From: Thermoguttaceae bacterium
GTDB taxonomy: Bacteria; Planctomycetota; Planctomycetia; Pirellulales; Thermoguttaceae
Length of the DNA: 64,000 nt
Direction of reading: 5' to 3'
Assembly (NCBI GenBank): GCA_017447865.1
Contig: JAFSMO010000016.1
Span: forward strand, 124,001 to 188,000
The notes beneath the pieces were generated by a model. The model ran no database searches and was not told where the DNA came from. It worked only from the letters and a program-made list of their open reading frames with translations. Numbering within the stretch: position 1 is the first letter of the stretch; each line of letters opens with the position of its first letter. Positions 44,942-53,623 of the stretch are shown one piece after another. A program made the position numbers and the translations under genes.

Positions 44942-46018
44942 ATGCTTCGTTTCCTCACCGCTTTCCTCTGCGCCTTCCTCACCGCTTCGACCCTTTTGGC
45001 CGTGGAAATTCCCGACTGGGCCAAAGACGAGATCGAAAAAACCCAAAAGCGCATCGACGCCTGGAAGGGCGACGACCTGTGCGTCATTTTCCCGTACATG
45101 ACCGACATTCACTCGCGCAGCGTGACGATCGCCGACCCGATCGACTGGTCCGATTCCAAGATGCACATTTACATCGGTCAGCAGGCCGCGCGCCAGCTCA
45201 AGGCCGACTTTTTCGCGGACCTGGGCGACATGGAGGTCGAAATGGTCCCGAAAAATCCGGAGGAAGTCGAGATGATGCTCGCCTCGAAGCAGACGATTTA
45301 CCGCGATTTCGAGCTTCCGGCCCTTTTCTCGATGGGGAACCATGACCACGGTAAAAACCGCATCGTTTCGAGCGACCGGTTCGGTGAAATGTTCAACGGG
45401 ATGACTGCCGCGAAGGGGTTCAAGCTCGTTTTCGGCGAGAGCCCTAGCTGGGGCTTTTACGACCTTCCCGAAAAGAAGACGCGCGTCTTCTTCACGAACA
45501 CTTCGGACGACGGCTACTACGGCCTTTCGGTCAGCCAGCTTCAATTCATCGCCGACCATCTGGCGGACCTTGAGGAAGGCTGGACCGCCCTGATCATGGA
45601 GCATTTCTGCGTTCAGGTCGTGATTGGTCACTGGAAATCCTACTCGAACTGCCACGCGAAGAACGAGGACGTTTTCATCAAGATCTGCGAGGACTTCGTT
45701 GCGAACCGCTCCGGCGAGATGAACGGCGTGAAGTGGGATTTCACCGCCAACAAGGACACGCGCCTGGCGGGCTGCTTCTACGGCGACAGTCATTTCGACC
45801 ACCATCTGCTTTCCAACGGCGTGCACTACTCCATCTCGCAGGGCTACGGCGGCGTGAATCCGAAGGAACTCCCGGACGATCAGGCGGTCTTCACGAATTT
45901 CAGCCGCGCGTCGGAGTGCCTCGTGGACGTGGTCGTGATCAAGCCCCAAAAGCGAGAGGTGAAGATTTTCCGCATTGGTGCTGGCGGCGAGGCGAGGGAC
46001 CGCGGATACACGTATTGA
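44942..46018 (+). CDS. Secreted calcineurin-type metallophosphoesterase
   Basis: The protein has 358 residues. A signal peptide (to about 20) is present. Metal-ligand motifs appear in family order: TDIHS, ADLGDMEVEM, MGNHDHGKN, MEHFC and GDSHFDHH, together matching the two-metal site of calcineurin-like phosphatases. It probably hydrolyses a phosphomonoester or diester outside the cytoplasmic membrane. The start is set by an ideal AGGAGG site; an upstream in-frame extension to 44810 lies inside the preceding gene. It follows that gene by 29 bases and may share its transcript. Confidence 0.85.
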   Translation: MLRFLTAFLCAFLTASTLLAVEIPDWAKDEIEKTQKRIDAWKGDDLCVIFPYMTDIHSRSVTIADPIDWSDSKMHIYIGQQAARQLKADFFADLGDMEVEMVPKNPEEVEMMLASKQTIYRDFELPALFSMGNHDHGKNRIVSSDRFGEMFNGMTAAKGFKLVFGESPSWGFYDLPEKKTRVFFTNTSDDGYYGLSVSQLQFIADHLADLEEGWTALIMEHFCVQVVIGHWKSYSNCHAKNEDVFIKICEDFVANRSGEMNGVKWDFTANKDTRLAGCFYGDSHFDHHLLSNGVHYSISQGYGGVNPKELPDDQAVFTNFSRASECLVDVVVIKPQKREVKIFRIGAGGEARDRGYTY

Positions 46019-46071
46019 TCAAAACCTCAAACCCGTTTTCAGGGTGCAAGTCCAGCCCGCTCGAGACTTTT

Positions 46072-46165
46072 ATTTAAACACGGATTTCCACGGATTGGAA
46101 GGATTTTCACGAATTCCACTTAAATCCTTTGAATCCCTTAAATCCGCGGAAATCCGTGTTTAAAT
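46072..46165. repeat. ACACGGATTTCC palindromic repeat element
   Basis: Arms of about 25 bp (46072-46096 and 46141-46165) carrying ACACGGATTTCCACGGATT and its inverse match with a single mismatch. The inner part contains more AAATCC-type units. It lies in the 370-base gap between the phosphoesterase gene and pgk. The rest of that gap (46019-46071, 46166-46262) holds no gene I can support. Confidence 0.85.
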
Positions 46166-46262
46166 GAAGGTTTGAAGCGCGCTGGGCTTTCTGGTTAAAA
46201 GGGAAGATTCCGGGATTTTGTCCGCCCGAAGAACATTTTTTCAAAAAGATTCCCCCTCCCCC

Positions 46263-46290
46263 TTGCAAAATTTTCAGATTATAGGATAAT
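46263..46290 (+). promoter_or_regulatory. Promoter of pgk
   Basis: TTGCAA at 46263-46268, 16 bases, GATAAT at 46285-46290. A run of five C residues immediately precedes the -35 box. The leader to the start codon is about 95 bases. Confidence 0.7.
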
Positions 46291-46389
46291 TTAATATCGA
46301 TTCGATTCAAAAGGGGGAGTCCGTTGGCGGCTTATGTTTCGGCCGACCGTTGCGCTCCCAGGACGCTTTTTACAGAGGAGTAAATTCTC

Positions 46390-47586
46390 ATGGCTAAAAA
46401 AACGATTGACGCAGTGGATGTTGCCGGCAAAACGGTCCTTATGCGCGTTGACTTCAACGTTCCGCTCGACGCGGAGCAGAACATCACCGACGATCGCCGC
46501 ATCGTTATGGCCCTTCCGTCGATTAAATCCGTCATTGACCGCGGCGGGAAGCTCGTACTCATGAGCCACCTTGGACGCCCCGACAAACTCAAGGAAGGCG
46601 AAACGAAAGAGAAGTACTCCCTGAAACCCTGCGCGGTCCGCCTGAGCGAGCTGCTTGGCAAACCGGTCGCTTTCGCCACCGATACGGTCGGCGATGACGC
46701 TGCCGCCAAAGTCGCCGCGCTGAAAGACGGTGACGTGGTCATTCTGGAAAACGTCCGCTTCGAAAAAGGCGAAAAGAAGGGCGACGCCGACTTCGCCGCC
46801 AAACTGGCCGCGTTCGGTGACGTTTACTGCAACAACGCGTTCGGCACGTGCCACCGCACGGACGCTTCGATGTACGCCGTTCCGCTCGCGATGGAAGGCA
46901 AACCGCGCGTCGTCGGTTCCCTCGTTGCGAAAGAGATCAAGTACCTGACCGACGTGATCGCCAACCCGACCCACCCGTTCGTCGCAATCCTCGGCGGCGC
47001 GAAAGTCTCCGACAAAATCAACGTCATTAATAATCTGCTCGGCATTTGCGACAAAGTCCTCATCGGCGGCGCCATGGCCTACACCTTCTCGCTGGCCAAG
47101 GGGCAGAAAGTCGGCGGCTCGCTGGTCGAAGCGGACAAAGTGGACCTCGCGAACGAACTGATGGAAAAGGGCGGCGACAAGCTGGTCCTCCCGATCGACA
47201 CGAACTGCGGCGACGCGTTCAGCGCCGACTGCAACAAAATGGTCGTCAAGGCCGGCGAAATCCCGGACGGCTTCGAAGGGCTTGACATTGGTCCGGAAAC
47301 CGCCAAGCTGTACGCCGACATCGTGAAGGCCGCCAAGACGGTCGTGTGGAACGGCCCGATGGGCGTCTGCGAGCTGGAACCGTTCGCGGTCGGAACGAAA
47401 GCCGTAGCGGACGCGATCGCGGAGAGCGACTCGGTGAGCATCATCGGCGGCGGCGACTCGGCAGCGGCCATCCAGAAACTTGGCTACGCCGACAAAGTCT
47501 CGCACGTCTCGACGGGCGGCGGCGCCTCGCTGGAAATGCTCGAAGGAAAGAAATTCGCCGCGGTCGAGATCCTCGACGAAGAGTGA
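46390..47586 (+). CDS. pgk: Phosphoglycerate kinase
   Basis: The protein has 398 residues, standard for bacterial Pgk. Signature regions are present: [42 protein letters not shown], and near the end [17 protein letters not shown] and [18 protein letters not shown]. It transfers phosphate from 1,3-bisphosphoglycerate to ADP in glycolysis. It has its own promoter and a terminator, so it is probably transcribed alone. The start follows AGAGGAG. Confidence 0.97.
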   Translation: MAKKTIDAVDVAGKTVLMRVDFNVPLDAEQNITDDRRIVMALPSIKSVIDRGGKLVLMSHLGRPDKLKEGETKEKYSLKPCAVRLSELLGKPVAFATDTVGDDAAAKVAALKDGDVVILENVRFEKGEKKGDADFAAKLAAFGDVYCNNAFGTCHRTDASMYAVPLAMEGKPRVVGSLVAKEIKYLTDVIANPTHPFVAILGGAKVSDKINVINNLLGICDKVLIGGAMAYTFSLAKGQKVGGSLVEADKVDLANELMEKGGDKLVLPIDTNCGDAFSADCNKMVVKAGEIPDGFEGLDIGPETAKLYADIVKAAKTVVWNGPMGVCELEPFAVGTKAVADAIAESDSVSIIGGGDSAAAIQKLGYADKVSHVSTGGGASLEMLEGKKFAAVEILDEE

Positions 47587-47607
47587 TCCTGAATCATTAA
47601 TACGGAG

Positions 47608-47626
47608 GGACGGCGGCTCGCCGTCC
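47608..47626 (+). terminator. Strong hairpin after pgk
   Basis: GGACGGCG / CGCCGTCC with a three-base loop begins about 20 bases after the pgk stop. It has no T-run and may protect the mRNA end or assist the next terminator. Confidence 0.55.
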
Positions 47627-47635
47627 TCGGCCGGT

Positions 47636-47693
47636 TAGAGAGTTTTCTGTTGGGAGTTTCTATTTTTACTCCCAGCTGAAAACTCTTTTTTTT
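47636..47693 (+). terminator. Rho-independent terminator of pgk
   Basis: Nested stems AGAGTTTTC/GAAAACTCT and GGGAGT/ACTCCC are followed by eight T residues. Confidence 0.85.
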
Positions 47694-47960
47694 ACCTATC
47701 AACTGAAAACGGTAAACTCCTGAGTCTTCTCAAAACTGATCGAATACTGTTCCCCAGCCAACCCCGTTTTTTTCTTAAAAATAATAGCCTGTTTTTCTGA
47801 ATCCAGCCACAGCCATGACCGTCTCTGCATTAACAGCCAAACAGCATGTCTTCTTCTGTATACTCGTCAGCATCAATGAACGTCACAAATGGTGAATTTG
47901 AATTTTCAGTGCCGCAGTTTCTCGACATTCCAGGGTGACGTAAAATTTTGCACGTTCATA
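47694..47960. other. Low-GC spacer with possible decayed or micro ORFs
   Basis: No established gene. On the minus strand, one base after the glycosyltransferase stop, an ATG at 47959 follows AAGGAG (inside the last codons of that gene) and opens 17 codons. A second frame, 47928-47830, encodes 32 residues with an acidic end (DADEYTEEDMLFGC). They may be two halves of a frameshifted small gene, or chance. Confidence 0.25.
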
Positions 47961-48962
47961 TTATTCTCCTTCTTTTACGGAAAAATCCTGGATTCTCAAT
48001 CCTTTTTTCAAGTCAAAAAACGCGGAGGCGAACGGCTTGGGCCAGTCGAAATAACGACCGGTGAGAAATTCCCAAACCGCCAGAGGAAAAAATTTGAAAG
48101 CATTACGCTGGATGCGTTCACGATTTGTAAAATGCTTTCGCTCACGCCGGATCTGTTTCAACAAACGTTTTTTCCCAGGAATCACCGGCAAAGTTTCAAG
48201 GAGGTTTTCAAACTTTTGAAATTTCGAATCCAGATAAAGAAAAGAACCAGGCGCTCTTTCATAGAAATAATCAGCACGTTTGTTACTCTTTCTGATCGAT
48301 TCTTCAGTAGCCTGAACACCAGACGTATTGGTCTCATGGATCCGGCAGCGAAGAAGTGGCTCGGAAAGAAATTGAACCCGACCTTCCGTTTGAGCCAACA
48401 GAAAGAACCAACCGTCATGAGATTCCCCTTCGGGAATTGAAGGAAGCTGCTTCAGGAAACTTTTACGATACGACGCACAACACCCGGAACATACCGGAAA
48501 TCGGTTTTCCGGCAGCCAAATAAAAAAACTTAAAAGTTGATTTGACCTCAACATTTCAGACCGTTTCCAAGGAAGAAGCTGGTTTTGCGAGTTCACTAAA
48601 AAAGCATCACTAATGACTCCTAAAACCTCGGAGTCTTTCTCATAAAAAGAAATCATCCGTTCCAGTTTTTCCGGAAGCCAAATATCATCTTGGTCAGAAA
48701 GAAAGACTACATCTTTTGTACAGAAGCCAGCGGCTTTTTCAAAATTCCTGGCAAAACCCAGATTCGTTTCGTTTTTTACAATTCGTACTTCAAAAGGAAC
48801 CGTCCTGGTCCAATCCTCCAGAATGTTCATCGTCTCGTCTGTTGAGCCATCGTCGCACACAACGACCTCGTCAGGAAGACGTGTCTGGGCAGTAAAACTT
48901 TCTAACTGTTCCCGCAAGTATTTTGCACCGTTATAGGTACACAATGCGATGGAAATTTTCAT
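47961..48962 (-). CDS. Family 2 glycosyltransferase
   Basis: The protein has 333 residues. A GT-A fold is clear: ISIALCTYNGAKYLREQLES at the start, VVVCDDGSTDETM, then LGFARNFEKAA and the DxD-type FLSDQDDIWLPEKLE. This resembles rhamnosyl- and other surface-sugar transferases. It uses a nucleotide sugar to build envelope glycan. The gene is visibly richer in A/T than its neighbours and stands alone between non-related genes, suggesting horizontal transfer. It has no clear ribosome-binding site; a promoter about 310 bases upstream gives a long leader. Confidence 0.88.
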   Translation of the reverse strand: MKISIALCTYNGAKYLREQLESFTAQTRLPDEVVVCDDGSTDETMNILEDWTRTVPFEVRIVKNETNLGFARNFEKAAGFCTKDVVFLSDQDDIWLPEKLERMISFYEKDSEVLGVISDAFLVNSQNQLLPWKRSEMLRSNQLLSFFIWLPENRFPVCSGCCASYRKSFLKQLPSIPEGESHDGWFFLLAQTEGRVQFLSEPLLRCRIHETNTSGVQATEESIRKSNKRADYFYERAPGSFLYLDSKFQKFENLLETLPVIPGKKRLLKQIRRERKHFTNRERIQRNAFKFFPLAVWEFLTGRYFDWPKPFASAFFDLKKGLRIQDFSVKEGE

Positions 48963-49433
48963 TTTTTCAAAAACAAAAAAAACGTCAATTTACAGAGAAT
49001 GATTCAGAGATTGTGAAAATAACCAGAGACGTACAAGAAAAAATGCACGATGGTCATGCCAACTCCGCCTGCTGCGAGAACACTCCTACCACAGAGTTTG
49101 AAAACAGCAAAACAGGGTCAGCACTCCCACCATGCATATACGTACACACAGACAGGAATGCTTCACCTGACAAACCAACTTTCAAAAAATCCAGCAGTGC
49201 TGGGTGGTAGTTTTGTTCTCGTTGATTTGTTTCAGTTAATCATTCGAAAATAATTATTCTTTAGTGTACATTAGTATACACTATTTTACAGGAAAAGTCA
49301 AGGGGCAGAAGAATTATTCCCGGTTTTTCTTCAAAAATTTTACGAAAGACCGTTCACGATCATAGAAGGAGACCACCATTGAACTAAGGGGGAAAGCCGA
49401 CCCGTCGACCATCCCCTTCATGACGCATTCCGG
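48963..49433. other. AT-rich region holding the long leader of the glycosyltransferase gene
   Basis: No gene of recognisable family is seen. On the minus strand short overlapping frames (for example one ending in FFLYVSGYFHNL) could be remnants of a membrane protein. The region contains the promoter and palindrome listed separately. Everything from 49302 to 49433 appears empty. Confidence 0.35.
49262..49301 (-). promoter_or_regulatory. Promoter with overlapping palindrome upstream of the glycosyltransferase
   Basis: On the minus strand TTGACT (49301-49296), 17 bases, TATACT (49278-49273), preceded by CCCC. The palindrome TAGTGTA-N8-TACACTA (49262-49283) covers the -10 box, the position of a repressor site. 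Confidence 0.5.
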
Positions 49434-49955
49434 TTAAAAACGATTGAAAACGATTCTTTCTTCCAGCGGCTTTTTGACCGGCAAAGGCCCTTCTTCAGCC
49501 GGGACGCCAAGCGGGAGGAGGATCAGCACGCTCTGACCTTCCGGAACGTTCAGCATTTTGTTCAGCGTCTCGCCGACGCCGTTGGCCATCAGGCCGCCCT
49601 GGACCCAGACCGAGGCGTAGCCCAGCGCGGTGGCGGCGAGGAGCATGTTCTGCACGGCAGCGGAAGCGTCCTCAACGTGGAACGAGCGCCCCATGAACAC
49701 CGGGTCCGGCTTGGCCACGACGGCGATCGCCGCCTTCGCGGTCTTCATGCAGGCCGGGCGGTCGAGCATCTCGCCGCATTTTTTGAGGATCTCGGGGTCG
49801 TCGATCAGGACGAAACTGCACGTCTGGGCGTTCTTTCCGGTTGGGGCGAGGCGGCCGGCCTCGGCAATTTTCAAAAGGTCTTCACGCGGAACCGGCGCGT
49901 CGGTGTACGGGCCACGGTAGCAGTGGCGGGCGTTGAGGGTTTCAAAAAGTTCCAT
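49434..49955 (-). CDS. Nitroreductase-family flavoprotein
   Basis: The protein has 173 residues, normal for small nitroreductases. LNARHCYRGPYTDAPVPRED, AGRLAPTGKNAQTCSFVLID, and ALGYASVWVQGGLMA followed by LLPLGVPAEEG are family segments for FMN binding. These dimeric enzymes reduce nitro compounds or quinones with NAD(P)H; the substrate is unknown. The start at 49955 follows AAAGGAT. A promoter (50014-50041) and a palindrome (49988-50003) in the leader suggest regulated expression. Confidence 0.88.
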   Translation of the reverse strand: MELFETLNARHCYRGPYTDAPVPREDLLKIAEAGRLAPTGKNAQTCSFVLIDDPEILKKCGEMLDRPACMKTAKAAIAVVAKPDPVFMGRSFHVEDASAAVQNMLLAATALGYASVWVQGGLMANGVGETLNKMLNVPEGQSVLILLPLGVPAEEGPLPVKKPLEERIVFNRF

Positions 49956-49987
49956 TTTTTTATCCTTTCTAAAGTACGTTTTCACCA

Positions 49988-50003
49988 CGTGTAAAAATAC
50001 ACG
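49988..50003. promoter_or_regulatory. Operator-like palindrome CGTGTA-AAAA-TACACG
   Basis: Perfect 6-bp arms located just downstream of the expected transcription start of the nitroreductase gene, a typical repressor position. Confidence 0.45.
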
Positions 50004-50013
50004 ACCTGGTTCT

Positions 50014-50041
50014 ATTGTACGCTTTATTCCAGAAATTTCAA
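50014..50041 (-). promoter_or_regulatory. Promoter of the nitroreductase gene
   Basis: On the minus strand TTGAAA, 16 bases, TACAAT. Confidence 0.55.
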
Positions 50042-50083
50042 GAGCGAGCCTCTGGTTTTTTTCAGGTTTTTCCCCGCTCCCCC

Positions 50084-50112
50084 TTGGCAGACCCGGGGAA
50101 AAGTCTTAAAAT
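50084..50112 (+). promoter_or_regulatory. Promoter of the YhaM-like gene
   Basis: TTGGCA at 50084-50089, 17 bases, TAAAAT at 50107-50112, preceded by a C-run. Confidence 0.65.
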
Positions 50113-50216
50113 AGTAATATTGGATGAAAGGGGGAATTGAGTTTTCACTTCATTCCCACCCGCATCCGCTTTTCTCCTTTTCCTTTTTGAGATTTTTTTA
50201 AGACCGATAAATCACC

Positions 50217-51179
50217 ATGACTCGTCAATACATTAATAGCCTCAAGGAGCAGGAAAACGTCAACGAAGTTTTCCGCGCCTCCAACAAACAGCTGCGCCCG
50301 AACCGGAACGGTGCGCTGTACCTCCAGATCGACCTTTCGGACAAAACGGGGACCCTGACCGCCCGGCTCTGGAACGCCAACGAAAACGTTTACCACCTTT
50401 TCGAAAACGGCGACTACATCCACGTCGAAGGAAAAGCCCAGGTCTTTCAGGGGGCCATGCAGCTGATCGTCAAGCGCTTTTACAAAGTGCCGGCCGAAGA
50501 GGTCGATCCCGAAGAATTCATCCAGACGAGCAGCCTCTGCGTCGAAAAACTCCTCGAGAAGATGAACGCCCTGCTCGACACGATCGAGCGCCCGGAACTT
50601 AAACTCCTGACCCAATGTTACACGGAGGACGGGTGGTTCATGAGCCGTCTTCAGACCCTTCCGGCCGGGATCAAGCACCACCACGCCTACCGCGGCGGGT
50701 TGCTCGAGCACGTCGTCACGATGATGGGACTCGCGAAGCAGATCGGCGACGCCTACGACTACCTCGACACGGAATTGCTTCTTTTCGGGACGTTCCTGCA
50801 CGACACGGGAAAGACCGTCGAGCTGGAATGCGAGCCGGAATTCGCCTACACGGACGAGGGCCAGCTTCTGGGGCACATCAATCTGGGCATTTCCATGCTT
50901 GAGGAGAAAATTCACCAGTACGAAGCGATTACCGGTGAGAAGTTCCCGGCCCGGCTTGCGCTGGAGCTGAAGCACATGATCGCGAGTCACCACGGCGAGT
51001 ACGAATTTGGAAGCCCCAAACTCCCGATGACCGTCGAAGCGATGGCGCTCCACTGCATCGACCTGCTCGACTCGAAGCTGGCGGCGTTTCATCAGCTCAT
51101 GGAGGAAGACCTGAACAGTTCAAGCCCCTGGACCACGTTCAACCCCGCGCTTCAAAGAAAACTTTTCAAGAAAAACTAG
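50217..51179 (+). CDS. YhaM-like 3'-5' exoribonuclease (OB fold plus HD domain)
   Basis: The protein has 320 residues, as in YhaM. Residues about 15-95 form an OB fold (LYLQIDLSDKTGTLTARLWN). An HD domain follows with HHHAYRGGLLEHVVTMM, FGTFLHDTGKTVEL containing the HD pair, and HMIASHHGEYEFGSP. YhaM degrades RNA (and DNA) from the 3' end with metal help. It is cytoplasmic, with its own promoter and terminator. Confidence 0.9.
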   Translation: MTRQYINSLKEQENVNEVFRASNKQLRPNRNGALYLQIDLSDKTGTLTARLWNANENVYHLFENGDYIHVEGKAQVFQGAMQLIVKRFYKVPAEEVDPEEFIQTSSLCVEKLLEKMNALLDTIERPELKLLTQCYTEDGWFMSRLQTLPAGIKHHHAYRGGLLEHVVTMMGLAKQIGDAYDYLDTELLLFGTFLHDTGKTVELECEPEFAYTDEGQLLGHINLGISMLEEKIHQYEAITGEKFPARLALELKHMIASHHGEYEFGSPKLPMTVEAMALHCIDLLDSKLAAFHQLMEEDLNSSSPWTTFNPALQRKLFKKN

Positions 51180-51191
51180 CGCAAAAGCAGC

Positions 51192-51234
51192 AAAAAACTC
51201 CGGTCCCACGAACAGGATCGGAGTTTTTTCTTTT
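51192..51234. terminator. Bidirectional terminator between YhaM-like gene and dnaA
   Basis: AAAAAACTCCG (51192-51202) pairs with CGGAGTTTTTT (51219-51229). A- and T-runs on both sides serve the two convergent genes. Confidence 0.85.
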
Positions 51235-51262
51235 TAAATCTTAAATCCGGGCTTTGTTACGC

Positions 51263-53302
51263 TCAAAGTGCGCGCTGGATCTGGCTTTCAAGCTGGAAGA
51301 GCAGATCGTTCACGCTCTGCACCGATTCGACGGTCTGGACCCGGAAATCCGTCGTCCGCCACGATTCCACTTTCTTCTGCGCGGAAATGACCGTGCTGTG
51401 ACTGCTGCACCCAAACGACTGGCTGATCTCGGAGAGTGGTTTGCGCGTGAATTTCCGGGCGAGCCACATCGCAAGCATGCGCGGCTGGGAAACGTTCCGC
51501 GTCCGTTTGCCCGAGGAAAGAAGCTGGACGTCGATCCCGAACTGGACCGCCACGTAGCGCTTGATCTCGTCGAGCGAAACCGTTCTGCCCGGCTGGTCCA
51601 CCAGGCCGTCCACGATCTGCTGAACGACGCTCGTCCGCTCTTGGGCCGAAATTTCCTCCTGCGCCACACGCCCGGGCTGGCTGAATTGCGCGCGGACCAT
51701 CATTTCCAGCGTGTTAAGTTTTCCCAGAAGCTCACGCACGTCGCCCGTGCACAAAACGGCAATTTTATGCTGCTGCTCGGCCGTAAGAGGCAAGTTGCGC
51801 AGTTTGCTCCCGCGTGAGAGGATTTCCAGCCGCACGTCGAAACTCGGCTCGTTCAACCGGCACTCGCAACCACCGCGCAGGAGCGAGCAAAGCTCCAGGC
51901 CAAGCCCTTCCAGTTCTTTCAGCTCCCGGTCTGAGGCGAGCACGATCTGCTTCCCGTGCCGCATCCGGTAGTTGAAAATATTGTGCAGCTCGGGGATCGT
52001 TCCCTTTTTATCGAGCATGAACTGCAAATTGTCGAGCAGAAGCACGTCGCACTGGCGATACGTCTCCTGGAATTCCGATTTCCGGCGCGGGTCCCGCAAG
52101 CTGGCGACGAAGTCGTTCATGAACTCCTCGCACGTTTTGTAAGCGACCGAGAAACCGTAGTTCAGCGCCTCACGGTAAATCGCATCGAGAAGATGGGTTT
52201 TTCCCACGCCCGTCGGCCCGGTGAATAGGATCGGCGAGACCAGGCCCAGATTCCGGTTCAGACTCCGCGCGGTCGTATACGCCACCCGGTTGGAACTCCC
52301 GCAAACGAACGAATCGAACGTCCCGGTGGAGTACCCGACGGTCCGCCGTTCACGCTCTTCAACCGGCACAAACGCCCGCGGCGCTGAATGACGCGGTACC
52401 AGCGACGATTCTTCCTTGGGCGCACCGGCTTCTTCCGCCTCGGAAAGCGCCATCACGTTCGCCATGAGAGCCTGGAGTTTCGTCCCGGCCAGGTCTTTTT
52501 TCGTTGCGGATTTCGGCGTTTCGGTCTTTGCCTTGGCTCTGGTTTTCGTGCTGGTTTTGGCTTTTACCGGCTCAGGGAGAACCGCTTCCACGACCGGTTC
52601 CGGCACGGAAATCGCAGGATTCAAAAGCGATTTGCGGATTTTTCCCTCGGCGGCCATTTGGTCCATCAGACTCACGAAATCGGCCATCGGGTCTTTAGTT
52701 TCCGCAGGAGCAGACTTTTGAACCGGTTCAGTCTCAGACTTCGGTGCAAATTTAACCTCTAATCCCGGCGCCTCGCCCCGCAAAAATTCCACCATTCCGG
52801 GAATATTCGCCTGCTCCGCGACCAGAATCGCTTCACGGGACTTGCGCCGACGCTCGGCAAGAAGCTCCGAACGGGTCGCCGGCGTTTTGGCCGGTTCCTG
52901 AACGGCTTCTTTTTCCGGTTTGGTGACGGTTTTAACCGCGTGGATCTGCGTCACGGCGCCGGATTTGGCCTGGGGGAACGTCTGAATGGCCGGAAGCACC
53001 GGATTCTCCCGTGCCAGCTCCGCGCTGTTCATCGCGTCCGCTTCCTCACGGGTGCAGTATTGGATCGTTCCGGTAAAAGTCGGGAAGAGTGCGCGGACCG
53101 CTTCACGGAAAAGCTTTTGGAAATTGCGCCGGTACCAGTCCAGAACAAACGGCGCCTCGGCTGAAATGTACAGCGTATCTGCAGTATCCCCGCACAAAAG
53201 CTGGAATTGACCTTCAAACCACATTGCAAAAGATTCATCCCCAAGTTTCTTCCTGATGAATTGCAAAAAGGCTTTCTGGAGGTTAATTATACCGCGTATC
53301 AC
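51263..53302 (-). CDS. dnaA: Chromosomal replication initiator DnaA, divergent form with very long linker
   Basis: The protein has 679 residues, far longer than the usual 440-470. Domain I (1-85) is recognisable (FIRKKLGDESFAMWFEGQF). A low-complexity domain II stretches from about 90 to 320. The AAA+ domain has Walker A GPTGVGKT (361-368), but Walker B reads LLLDNLQFM where most DnaA have DD. The C-terminal DnaA-box domain carries GCSSHSTV (about 631-638) in place of the usual GxRDHxTV. The start is GTG with a poor ribosome-binding site, so the N-terminus is uncertain. Neither dnaN nor a clear cluster of DnaA boxes is adjacent. It opens oriC DNA and loads the helicase. Confidence 0.88.
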   Translation of the reverse strand: MIRGIINLQKAFLQFIRKKLGDESFAMWFEGQFQLLCGDTADTLYISAEAPFVLDWYRRNFQKLFREAVRALFPTFTGTIQYCTREEADAMNSAELARENPVLPAIQTFPQAKSGAVTQIHAVKTVTKPEKEAVQEPAKTPATRSELLAERRRKSREAILVAEQANIPGMVEFLRGEAPGLEVKFAPKSETEPVQKSAPAETKDPMADFVSLMDQMAAEGKIRKSLLNPAISVPEPVVEAVLPEPVKAKTSTKTRAKAKTETPKSATKKDLAGTKLQALMANVMALSEAEEAGAPKEESSLVPRHSAPRAFVPVEERERRTVGYSTGTFDSFVCGSSNRVAYTTARSLNRNLGLVSPILFTGPTGVGKTHLLDAIYREALNYGFSVAYKTCEEFMNDFVASLRDPRRKSEFQETYRQCDVLLLDNLQFMLDKKGTIPELHNIFNYRMRHGKQIVLASDRELKELEGLGLELCSLLRGGCECRLNEPSFDVRLEILSRGSKLRNLPLTAEQQHKIAVLCTGDVRELLGKLNTLEMMVRAQFSQPGRVAQEEISAQERTSVVQQIVDGLVDQPGRTVSLDEIKRYVAVQFGIDVQLLSSGKRTRNVSQPRMLAMWLARKFTRKPLSEISQSFGCSSHSTVISAQKKVESWRTTDFRVQTVESVQSVNDLLFQLESQIQRAL

Positions 53303-53565
53303 TAAAACACCGAATCCTTCGATATATATGATGCCGATTTTAACTGGCTTTTTTATTTTATTTTACCAGCCCCGTCAACCCATTTTAACGGATTGAAATG
53401 CTATAAGCAGGGCCGGTGTGTAACCCCAATATTCGACATTATAGTATACATTTGGAAATAGTCAAAGCCCCCCTCCGGAAAAAATAATAAAATTTTTCAG
53501 AAACGTTAGAGAAGAGCTGGCATTAACGGGTAAAATCAGGTTTCTTTCCCCGGTTCAAGTTTTTG
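53303..53565. promoter_or_regulatory. dnaA upstream region with promoter
   Basis: On the minus strand TTGACT, 16 bases, TATAAT (boxes at 53460-53465 and 53438-53443) gives a good dnaA promoter with a leader of about 130 bases. The region is AT-rich, but I see no TTATCCACA-like DnaA boxes, so I do not call it an origin. Confidence 0.6.
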
Positions 53566-53600
53566 GAAAAAACGGCACAAATCACCATTGTGCCGTTTTC
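53566..53600 (-). terminator. Terminator of the SNase gene
   Basis: The 9-bp stem ACGGCACAA/TTGTGCCGT (53572-53580, 53588-53596) is followed on the minus strand by a T-run. Confidence 0.85.
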
Positions 53601-53623
53601 CAGTCCCCAAAAATTCATCAGAT

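Noticed and set aside
47889..48440. A 183-codon plus-strand frame opposite the glycosyltransferase
   Set aside because: The minus-strand frame has full GT2 motifs; this one has none.
53303..53565. Origin of replication next to dnaA
   Set aside because: AT-rich, but no cluster of TTATCCACA-like boxes and no dnaN nearby; evidence is too thin.
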